From: Nocardia colli
GTDB lineage: Bacteria; Actinomycetota; Actinomycetes; Mycobacteriales; Mycobacteriaceae
NCBI RefSeq assembly: GCF_008704205.1
Contig: NZ_VXLC01000004.1
Coordinates: forward strand, 186,001 to 250,000
Reading direction: 5' to 3'
DNA: 64,000 nucleotides
A model generated the notes under the pieces. It did no database searches. It saw nothing but the letters and a program-made list of their open reading frames with translations, and was not told the origin of the DNA. Numbering within the stretch: the stretch's first letter is position 1; each line of letters opens with the position of its first letter. Shown piece after piece: positions 56,375 to 64,000 of the stretch. The position numbers and the translations under genes were made by a program.

Positions 56375-57417
56375 CCGAACAGACTCTGCACCTGTCGAAG
56401 TCGCGGCCCGCCGCGAACCAGCCGCTGCTGACCGCAACCGGATTGCAGATGCACTTCCCCATCCGCTCCGGGTTTCTGATCAAACGGAAAACCGAGGTCG
56501 TCCGCGCGGTGGACGGCATCGACCTGACCGTATCCGCGGGCGAAACCTTCGGGCTGGTCGGCGAATCCGGCTGCGGCAAGTCGACCACCGGGCGAATGCT
56601 GGCCCGGCTGCTGGAACCGACCGCAGGCACGATCACCTACAACGGCCAGGACATCACCCACCGGAGCCGGCGCGAGCTGGCGTCGATCCGCCCGGAGCTC
56701 CAGATGATCTTCCAGGATCCGTACTCCTCGCTGAACCCGCGGCAGACGGTGGGCCGGATCATCGCCGCACCGATGGAGATCAACGGCATCGACCCGCCGG
56801 GCGGCCGGCGCAACCGGGTGCGCGAACTGCTGGCGACGGTCGGCCTGAATCCCGAGCACTTCAACCGTTTTCCGCACGAGTTCTCCGGCGGGCAGCGCCA
56901 GCGCATCGGCGTCGCCCGCGCGCTGGCCCTGGACCCCAAGCTGATCGTGGCCGACGAACCGGTGTCCGCGCTGGACGTGTCCATCCAGGCGCAGGTGGTG
57001 AACCTGCTGCAACGACTCCAGCGCGAGCTCGGCATCGCCTTCGTCTTCATCGCGCACGACCTGGCCGTGGTGCGGCACTTCAGCGAGCGCATCGCGGTCA
57101 TGTACCTGGGCAAGATCGTCGAAATCGCCGATCGCGCCGATCTTTACGGCCGCCCGCACCACCCGTACACCCAGGCGCTGTTGTCCTCGGTGCCCGAGGC
57201 CGACCCGGACAGCGCCAAGCAGCGCGAGCGGATCCGGCTCACCGGCGACGTCCCGTCACCCATCAACCCCCCGTCCGGCTGCCGCTTCCGCACCCGCTGC
57301 TGGAAGGCCGAAAACATCTGCGCCGAACAAGAGCCGCCCCTGATCCAACTGGGCGAATCCGCCGAGGGCCACCTGGCGGCCTGCCACTTCCCGGAGCCGC
57401 GACACGTGGTCGCTTGA
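56371..57417 (+). CDS. Oligopeptide ABC importer ATPase, OppF/DppF type
   Basis: 348 residues. Walker [18 protein letters not shown], signature [15 protein letters not shown], Walker [15 protein letters not shown]. The C-terminal [20 protein letters not shown] carries the Cys pattern of the OppF extension. It starts on an ATGA overlap with the OppD-type gene and completes the importer. 14 bp later a reverse-strand gene ends. Confidence 0.94.
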   Translation: MTEQTLHLSKSRPAANQPLLTATGLQMHFPIRSGFLIKRKTEVVRAVDGIDLTVSAGETFGLVGESGCGKSTTGRMLARLLEPTAGTITYNGQDITHRSRRELASIRPELQMIFQDPYSSLNPRQTVGRIIAAPMEINGIDPPGGRRNRVRELLATVGLNPEHFNRFPHEFSGGQRQRIGVARALALDPKLIVADEPVSALDVSIQAQVVNLLQRLQRELGIAFVFIAHDLAVVRHFSERIAVMYLGKIVEIADRADLYGRPHHPYTQALLSSVPEADPDSAKQRERIRLTGDVPSPINPPSGCRFRTRCWKAENICAEQEPPLIQLGESAEGHLAACHFPEPRHVVA

Positions 57418-57431
57418 TGCAGACAGCCTGA

Positions 57432-57917
57432 TTAGCAGGCGATTTCGGCGAGACGGCGGGCCGGGACAGCGGCGTGTACCGCGGCGGCGATGGCAACTAC
57501 CGGCGGAATCCAGCGGGCTTCGGCGGGGGCGATGGCCCACTCGGCGGAACCGCGGGTCAGCCGGGTCGGCGGGAGCGGAATGCTCGCGCCGTCGGTGTGC
57601 ACGATCGCGCCCGCGCCGCGCAGCGCCTCGATCGCCAGTGCGGCCTTGGCGACGCCCACCACCAGATGGATCTCGCGGCGCTCGGCGCCAGGGATTTCGA
57701 TGACCGGGCCGGAGAGCTTGTTGGCGCGCAGGAAGCGGCGGACCTCGGCGGCGAGCGGGCCGGTGAGTTCGACGGCGGCCACCTGCTCGTCGGTGATCAG
57801 GCACGCGCCATTGGCGGTCTCGGCGACGGTCCAGCCGCGGCTGCGGTAGTCCTCCACTGCGTCAGCTGCGGTAGAGGTGCTGGAACTCTGGAACGTCGCG
57901 GGCACTGTCTTCTCCAT
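57432..57917 (-). CDS. Hypothetical protein
   Basis: 161 residues. No hydrophobic segment long enough for a membrane helix except an Ala/Val-rich end (VVAIAAAVHAAVPARRLAEI). Blocks GPLAAEVRRFLRANKLSGPV and ERREIHLVVGVAKAALAIEA look like a folded alpha/beta domain. I do not recognise the family. Convergent with the importer operon; codon use is that of a real gene. Confidence 0.65.
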   Translation of the reverse strand: MEKTVPATFQSSSTSTAADAVEDYRSRGWTVAETANGACLITDEQVAAVELTGPLAAEVRRFLRANKLSGPVIEIPGAERREIHLVVGVAKAALAIEALRGAGAIVHTDGASIPLPPTRLTRGSAEWAIAPAEARWIPPVVAIAAAVHAAVPARRLAEIAC

Positions 57918-58226
57918 TTCACCAGGTAGATCGAGATCTCACATCGGTTGCGCAGGAGCCCCGCCAACTGCACCTGTGCATCAAATCCTGCGCGGCTAGC
58001 AGTTTCCCTACAGAATGCTTGTGATCGCCAACCGCCCTAGCGATTCTGCGCGGGTGCCCCCTCGGCGGGCATCGGCCCGCGGTCGCGTCCCATGTCATCC
58101 TTTGGGCGGACCTACCCCGATACCCGTCGCGCGTCGACCCTGAGGCGGTGCCGCCGTGCGCGCGGGCGACCGGGGACGCGGTCACAGCCAATTGCCAAGT
58201 ACCCCTCGAGGTTTCACCAGCCCGGC
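57918..58226. other. Intergenic region, divergent
   Basis: 309 bp between the divergent hypothetical gene and the serine-hydrolase gene. It must contain both promoters. I see no strong dyad, riboswitch-like fold or small ORF with a ribosome-binding site. Confidence 0.35.
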
Positions 58227-59168
58227 ATGGTTCAAATAGGTATGGGATCGATATGGGGGTGGGGGGCGGCGTCCGTCGGATGTGCGGCGGCAGTGGCGAT
58301 ATCGGCGCTGGTGGCGGCTCCGCTGGCCACGGCACGCCCGCATGACCAGGACTTTGTCCCGCCGACGCCGCCGGCCGCGATGACACCGGTGCGGGGAACG
58401 CTCGCTCCGCACCCGCTGCGAACGGCCGGACCGTCCACGGAGCTCGCGCAGCAGATGCAGGCGGCGATCCAGGCCGTCTCACCGGGAACCGAAGTCGGCA
58501 TCGACGTGGTCGACCTCGACTCCGGGACCACCCTGGTCGGTCTGAACCCCGATCAGCAGTTCTACACCGCCTCGGTGGTCAAGCTGCTGATCGCGCTCGA
58601 CGCGCTGAACCAGCAGGGCTGGCAACCGGATTCGGATACCGCGGACCGGGTCGCCACGATGCTCTCGGCCAGCGACGACCATATCGCCGACGAGCTGTGG
58701 GATGAGCACGGCGGCGACTCGATCGTCAGCCGGATGATCGACGCGATCGGCCTGACCGCGACCCAGCCACCCGAGGACCCGGAGCAGTGGGGCGAGACCC
58801 TGACCACGGCACGGGATGTGGTCGCCATCTACCGTTTCCTCGCCACCACCGTGCCCGAGCCGTCCCGTTCGCTCGTCGTCGACGCGCTGCGCGGGACCAG
58901 CGAGATCTCGGCGGACGGCACCGATCAGTACTTCGGCATCCCGGACGGCCTGAGCGGTGTCAGCTGGGCGGTGAAACAGGGCTGGATGTCCCTCGACACC
59001 TCGACGACGCTCGACACCACCGGTCTCGTCGGTCCGACCACGGGACGGCTGCCGTACGTAGTGGTCGTGCTGACTTCGCAACCCGCCGGAATCGACTGGG
59101 CCACCGGAGGTTCCGCGTTGACCGCCGGCATCGGCGTCCTGCGCGGCCTCGTCGGCGAGCCGGGCTGA
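58227..59168 (+). CDS. Exported serine hydrolase, beta-lactamase/penicillin-binding-protein-like
   Basis: 313 residues. An N-terminal hydrophobic export segment (AASVGCAAAVAISALVAAPL) ends near ATARP. The catalytic Ser-x-x-Lys is in TASVVKLLIALD (about residue 114); the second motif is the S-x-D variant SASDDH and the third is KQG in place of KTG. This is class A beta-lactamase fold, but the altered motifs argue against assuming beta-lactam resistance. The start may be ATG 58227 or ATG 58242; a strong terminator follows. Confidence 0.8.
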   Translation: MVQIGMGSIWGWGAASVGCAAAVAISALVAAPLATARPHDQDFVPPTPPAAMTPVRGTLAPHPLRTAGPSTELAQQMQAAIQAVSPGTEVGIDVVDLDSGTTLVGLNPDQQFYTASVVKLLIALDALNQQGWQPDSDTADRVATMLSASDDHIADELWDEHGGDSIVSRMIDAIGLTATQPPEDPEQWGETLTTARDVVAIYRFLATTVPEPSRSLVVDALRGTSEISADGTDQYFGIPDGLSGVSWAVKQGWMSLDTSTTLDTTGLVGPTTGRLPYVVVVLTSQPAGIDWATGGSALTAGIGVLRGLVGEPG

Positions 59169-59178
59169 GCCCGGGACA

Positions 59179-59213
59179 CGGCAAGCCGCAGACCGGGAGT
59201 CTGCGGCTTGCCG
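59179..59213 (+). terminator. Strong terminator hairpin
   Basis: Perfect 15-bp stem CGGCAAGCCGCAGAC (59179-59193) with GTCTGCGGCTTGCCG (59199-59213), loop CGGGA, 10 bp after the stop codon. The best hairpin in the window; no U-tract. Confidence 0.85.
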
Positions 59214-59415
59214 AACTGATGGCCGATTAACCCCTCGGTGCTCGGCCTCAGTCGGGTCCGACTGTTCGTCGTCTGCCGACGAGCCTGACAGTTGCGATCG
59301 TTATCGGGTATAGGCCAGACGACTGTCATTCGAACGACCGACAATTCTTTCGGCGAACACGCGAGTTGTCCGCACTAGCCCCGCTCCGCGGTGCCGATCT
59401 TGCACAATCGGAGGC

Positions 59416-60159
59416 ATGCCCAAGCCCTGCCTGCTGCTCCAGCTGCGACCCGAGCGCCCCGCCGCGGACGACGAGTATCAGGCCGTCCTGCGCGCGGGCG
59501 AGCTCGAGGTCGCCGACGTGGTGCGGGTGCAGATGGACCAGGGGCTGCCCGATCTGATGCTCGACGATTTCTCGGCGGTGATCGTCGGCGGCGGGCCGAG
59601 CAATGTCGGTAATCCGGATGCCGAAAAATACGACTATCAGCAGCGATTCGAGCCCGGGCTGAAGAAACTGCTGGTCGAGATCGTCGGCCGGGACTTCCCG
59701 TATCTGGGTGCCTGCTACGGATTGAGCATTCTGGCGGATGTGCTCGGTGGGACGGTCAGCGACGAGCGATTCGGTGAATCGCCGAGCGCGCAGACCATCG
59801 AATTGACCGAGCACGCGGGCGAGGATCCGCTGCTGCGGGGCCTCCCGCAGACCTTCCGCGCCTTCGTCGGGCACAAGGAGGCGTGCCAGGAGGTTCCGCC
59901 GAACGCGGTGCTGCTCGGCACCTCCGCCGACTGCCCGGTGCAGATGATTCGCGTCGGCCGGCACATCTACGCCACCCAGTTCCACCCCGAACTCGACGGG
60001 GACGGACTTGCGCTGCGCATCGAAACCTACCGGCACGCAGGCTATTTCGACCCGGACGAGGCGGACTACCTCACCGCGTTGGGCCACCGGGAAGCGATCA
60101 CCGCGCCCAAGGAGATCCTGCGCCGATTCATCGCCAGGTATCACCGCGACACGGACTAG
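59416..60159 (+). CDS. Class I glutamine amidotransferase (GMP-synthase-like)
   Basis: 247 residues, free-standing GATase1 domain. The catalytic cysteine is in YLGACYGLSILADVLGG (about residue 100), and the His/Glu pair in YATQFHPELDGDGLAL (about 190). The oxyanion-side motif VIVGGGPSN is present. Free-standing members amidate varied substrates or cleave gamma-glutamyl bonds; the acceptor cannot be named. No partner synthase is adjacent. Confidence 0.88.
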   Translation: MPKPCLLLQLRPERPAADDEYQAVLRAGELEVADVVRVQMDQGLPDLMLDDFSAVIVGGGPSNVGNPDAEKYDYQQRFEPGLKKLLVEIVGRDFPYLGACYGLSILADVLGGTVSDERFGESPSAQTIELTEHAGEDPLLRGLPQTFRAFVGHKEACQEVPPNAVLLGTSADCPVQMIRVGRHIYATQFHPELDGDGLALRIETYRHAGYFDPDEADYLTALGHREAITAPKEILRRFIARYHRDTD

Positions 60160-60160
60160 G

Positions 60161-60502
60161 TCAGCTGGTGGTGATTCCGGTGGAGAGTTTGACCACGACC
60201 TTGTCGCTGGTGACCTCCTGCACGGTCACGTTGAGCCCGTCGGCGGGCTGACTGTCCCCGGCCGGGACGCTGACCTCTTGGCCGCCCACCTTCAGCGTGA
60301 CCGTATTGCCGTTCACCGCAACCAGTTCCACGTCCACCCCGAGCACGCTGGCCTTGGCGTTCACCCCGCGATCGAAGGTCACCGTGCAGCCGCTCACCGC
60401 GCATTCGGTCTTGGTCCCCGCGCCCTCCACGGTGCACGCGGACACCCCCAGCACGGCGAACGCGGAGAACACGGACATGGCGATCAGGCGACGAACAGAC
60501 AT
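60161..60502 (-). CDS. Small lipoprotein
   Basis: 113 residues. MSVRRLIAMSVFSAFAVLGV with the lipobox GVSAC gives a ~90-residue anchored beta-rich domain (TVTFDRGVNAKASVLGVDVE; VTVQEVTSDKVVVKLSTGIT). Two cysteines (ECAVSGC) lie just after the anchor. No family function recognised. The stop is one base from the amidotransferase stop. The frame is open upstream to 60646 but ATG 60502 is the natural start. Confidence 0.78.
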   Translation of the reverse strand: MSVRRLIAMSVFSAFAVLGVSACTVEGAGTKTECAVSGCTVTFDRGVNAKASVLGVDVELVAVNGNTVTLKVGGQEVSVPAGDSQPADGLNVTVQEVTSDKVVVKLSTGITTS

Positions 60503-60568
60503 GCGGCCAGCGTAGAGCGAATCGGAACATTTCGGGCACCCCCCGACGCCGGGGCTATCGTGGAGTTC

Positions 60569-60730
60569 ATGGGCGTCATGGGCGAACTGTTTCCGGGTAA
60601 GAAGCTGGCCGACGAGGGCAGCGAAGACAGTGATGGGCAGGGGCACAGTCCCCGGCTCGCGCTGGACCTGGAGGCCGGGGTGATCCGGATCGCCCCGGCC
60701 GCACCGGCGGACGAGCCGACGGAAAAGTAG
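60569..60730 (+). CDS. Small conserved actinobacterial protein (MGELFPGKKL type)
   Basis: 53 residues: MGVMGELFPGKKLADEGSED, then a Leu/Val pattern LALDLEAGVIRIAP. Small proteins beginning MGELFPGKKL and ending with LD-EGVVRI are, to my memory, widespread in Actinobacteria without known function. The start is ATG 60569 or ATG 60578. It is divergent from the lipoprotein gene. Confidence 0.65.
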   Translation: MGVMGELFPGKKLADEGSEDSDGQGHSPRLALDLEAGVIRIAPAAPADEPTEK

Positions 60731-60746
60731 GGTCGTCCCGTCGGAG

Positions 60747-61118
60747 CTACTGCGGGTCGCAGTGCCGGCCGGCGTCGACCATGTCGTTCGTGCAGCTGAT
60801 CATCGCGTCGAGTTCGTCGCGGGTGCGGTTCAGGTCGCGGATCTGGCGATCGATGCGATCGCGTTCGGCGGCAAACCTTTCCGCGAGTTCCGGGGTCACC
60901 GAACCGGTGGACATGCACGGCAGGATATCGAGGATCGTCTTGCTGGACAGCCCGGCCGCATACATGCGCTGGATCATTGCGACGCGGACGACCGCATGAT
61001 CGGAGTAGTGGCGTTGCCCACTCGCGCTCCGGGTGGAGCCGAGCAGGTGATGCTCCTCGTAGTAGCGCAGCGCGCGGACGCTCACGCCGGTTTTGGTGGC
61101 CAACTCGCCGATTCGCAT
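60747..61118 (-). CDS. MerR family transcriptional regulator
   Basis: 123 residues. The DNA-binding MRIGELATKTGVSVRALRYY, then RYYEEHHLL and RSASGQRHY, is canonical MerR. A coiled-coil dimer helix follows (ERDRIDRQIRDLNRTRDELD). Cysteines in LPCMSTG, SCTNDM and the C-terminal HCDPQ could bind a metal or sense redox, but they do not match CueR or SoxR. A dyad in its upstream region is a likely operator. Confidence 0.88.
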   Translation of the reverse strand: MRIGELATKTGVSVRALRYYEEHHLLGSTRSASGQRHYSDHAVVRVAMIQRMYAAGLSSKTILDILPCMSTGSVTPELAERFAAERDRIDRQIRDLNRTRDELDAMISCTNDMVDAGRHCDPQ

Positions 61119-61155
61119 GGGTACTCCTGGTGATCCGGGCCACTGACAGCTACCT

Positions 61156-61171
61156 CTGACGTCAGCGTCAG
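61156..61171. promoter_or_regulatory. Dyad upstream of merR-family gene
   Basis: CTGACG-TCAG-CGTCAG: 6-bp inverted repeat with a 4-base spacer, 38 bp upstream of the MerR-type start codon. MerR proteins typically bind such dyads within the promoter of their own or a neighbouring gene. Confidence 0.5.
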
Positions 61172-61215
61172 ATTCAGCGTAGCGGCATTGGATCCCGGCC
61201 TCGACCAGCTCTGCG

Positions 61216-61944
61216 CTAGCGCTGGAACCGGCAGGCTCCCGCGTAGGGCATCGACGACATCGGAGATTCGACGACGCCGGTGCCGTAGGTCGAGGCGTGG
61301 ATCACCTTGCCGTTGCCGGCGTAGAGCGCGGAGTGGCCGCCGCCGTAGAACGACACCACGTCGCCGGGGCGGAGATCCTCACGCGACACCGGAGTCCCTG
61401 CGGCGAGCTGGTCGTAGCTGGTGCGCGGGACCTCGACGCCGGCCTGTTCGTAGGACCACTGGACCAGACCCGAGCAGTCGAAAACATCAGGCCCCGCCGA
61501 GGTTCCGTAGCTGGAGCCGATCTTGGCGCGGGCCGCTTCGACGGCGACCTCGCCGGTCGTCTTCATCGGCGCGACCTGGGGCTGAACGGAATTCGGCGCG
61601 GTGACGCCCGGAAGCCCGGCCAGGCCGGAGTATTCGATGCCTGGAATGTCGGGAAGCGTGAATTGGATTCCGAGGGCGGAGAACTCGGTCTTCGAGGGAG
61701 CAGCGGACGGCGCGCTCTCCTGCGCGGGACCCGAGGCCTGCAAGCCGGGAATGCCTGGGGGAACAGAGATTTCGTTCGGAACCTCGAAAGCTCCGATGCC
61801 GGGCAGGGTCACCGTCTGCGCCGAGGCTTCGGCGGCGGAGAACAGGAGTGCGCCGGATATTGCTGCGCCCGCGGCCAGTGTCCACCAGAACACCCGGCGC
61901 AGCGAGCGGGTACTTCGGACGTCGTCGTCGGTCTTCGATGCCAT
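61216..61944 (-). CDS. NlpC/P60 family cell-wall endopeptidase
   Basis: 242 residues. A hydrophobic export segment (FWWTLAAGAAISGALLFSAA) leads to a ~105-residue Pro/Gly-rich linker. The C-terminal domain contains catalytic Cys in DVFDCSGLVQWSYEQAG, His in GGGHSALYAGNGKVIH and the final His region (VIHASTYG). It cleaves peptidoglycan stem peptides, like RipA/RipB-type hydrolases. GGAGGA precedes ATG 61944. Confidence 0.9.
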   Translation of the reverse strand: MASKTDDDVRSTRSLRRVFWWTLAAGAAISGALLFSAAEASAQTVTLPGIGAFEVPNEISVPPGIPGLQASGPAQESAPSAAPSKTEFSALGIQFTLPDIPGIEYSGLAGLPGVTAPNSVQPQVAPMKTTGEVAVEAARAKIGSSYGTSAGPDVFDCSGLVQWSYEQAGVEVPRTSYDQLAAGTPVSREDLRPGDVVSFYGGGHSALYAGNGKVIHASTYGTGVVESPMSSMPYAGACRFQR

Positions 61945-62296
61945 GATCAAGTCCTCCGATGGTCATTTCGAAGGCATTGGCTCGGCCATGTGGCGCCGCA
62001 CATGCAGGCGCACCGGACTTCACCAAAGTCTCCGAATAAGATTCGAGAACATCACGGTGATCTGTCAGTCCAAGCGGATCCGATTTCCCATCTTTCGACA
62101 CAAGTGGGTTCGAACAAATTTCCGACACACGGTAAAGCAATAACGAAACGGTAACTAATACTTATTGGCTATTGAAAATAGGCGTCTACCTGGGGTAACG
62201 CGACATTCAATCCGGTTCGAATTCCCGTGTCGACGACCCGTACGGCGGGCTAATTACTGTTCGCCGGCGAGCTGTCCGCTTTTCGATCGGGTGTTT
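61945..62296. promoter_or_regulatory. Upstream region of the NlpC/P60 gene, candidate MtrA-like site
   Basis: 352 bp without a gene, comparatively A+T-rich. Between 62129 and 62155 the sequence holds repeated GTAA/TAACG elements (ACGGTAA twice, ATAACG between), and a further GGTAACG near 62196. MtrA of Mycobacteriales regulates wall hydrolase genes through GTAAC-type repeats, so this is a weak candidate site. I tested by eye for a c-di-AMP (ydaO) riboswitch, which often precedes such genes, and did not find its conserved blocks. Confidence 0.3.

Positions 62297-64000
<1,704 letters not shown>

Noticed and set aside
58227..59168. Annotating this gene as a beta-lactamase resistance gene
   Set aside because: Second and third motifs deviate (SASDD, KQG), so only the fold is supported.
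61945..62150. Possible c-di-AMP (ydaO) riboswitch before the NlpC/P60 gene
   Set aside because: This gene class is often preceded by one, but the conserved GGGGAACC-type blocks and paired stems were not found on the reverse strand.

Overview
The window is a high-GC actinobacterial chromosome segment, most likely from a Nocardia-like member of the Mycobacteriales. The evidence is: ergothioneine genes (egtB-egtC-egtD); the gene order prs-glmU-TetR-mfd-mazG and lpqU-eno-ftsB-DUF501-ppx known from Mycobacterium tuberculosis (Rv1017c-Rv1026); a cyclic-nucleotide phosphodiesterase-like gene beside a CpsY/Stealth glycan phosphotransferase (as in Rv0805/Rv0806c); WXG100/type VII secretion proteins; and DtxR/IdeR-type iron boxes. 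No phage, transposase, integrase, CRISPR array or rRNA was seen. Two tRNA genes are present (Gln-TTG and Leu-TAA).

Layout. 1-2.9 kb: the end of an ergothioneine operon (egtB truncated by the window edge, egtC, egtD; no egtE). 2.9-7.5 kb: a reverse-strand block with a DUF2461 protein, a proline-rich membrane protein, a small acidic protein, prs and glmU. 7.6-13.8 kb: tRNA-Gln, two TetR regulators (the second like gamma-butyrolactone receptors), mfd and mazG. 13.8-20.8 kb: def, a glycerol-dehydrogenase-like enzyme, metallophosphoesterase/CpsY, an iron-box flavodoxin, an FMN split-barrel protein and TerD.

20.8-32.6 kb is the most interesting part. Two divergent operons flank a 216-bp region with two DtxR/IdeR-like boxes. 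The leftward operon encodes a VioC-like Fe(II)/2-oxoglutarate oxygenase, an SbnB-like dehydrogenase, a fold-III PLP decarboxylase and an SbnA-like synthase, followed by a MATE exporter. The rightward operon encodes an opine/nickel/peptide-type ABC importer with a double ATPase. SbnA and SbnB together make L-2,3-diaminopropionate in staphyloferrin B synthesis. There is no NRPS, NIS synthetase or other recognisable assembly enzyme here. I infer a small iron-regulated diaminopropionate-derived metallophore (or opine-like compound) system with its own exporter and importer, sitting between mazG and lpqU, which are adjacent in M. tuberculosis.

32.6-41.7 kb returns to conserved genes: lpqU-like transglycosylase, enolase, FtsB/DivIC, DUF501, Ppx/GppA, a SRPBCC protein, a POT peptide transporter, an APC amino-acid permease and RNase Z. 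41.8-48.3 kb is accessory: tRNA-Leu, then a type VII-type toxin cassette (small partner, WXG100 protein, 463-aa polymorphic toxin, probable immunity protein), a sigma-factor-like protein fused to a Cys cluster, a membrane segment and an exported domain, and several small secreted or membrane proteins.

48.4-57.4 kb holds a LysR regulator, two short-chain dehydrogenases and a five-gene oligopeptide/dipeptide ABC importer (C-A-B-D-F). 57.4-64 kb holds a hypothetical protein, a beta-lactamase-fold hydrolase, a class I glutamine amidotransferase, a small lipoprotein, a MerR regulator, an NlpC/P60 wall hydrolase, and a LysR gene divergent from a 2,2-dialkylglycine decarboxylase gene cut by the window end, an arrangement like dgdR-dgdA.
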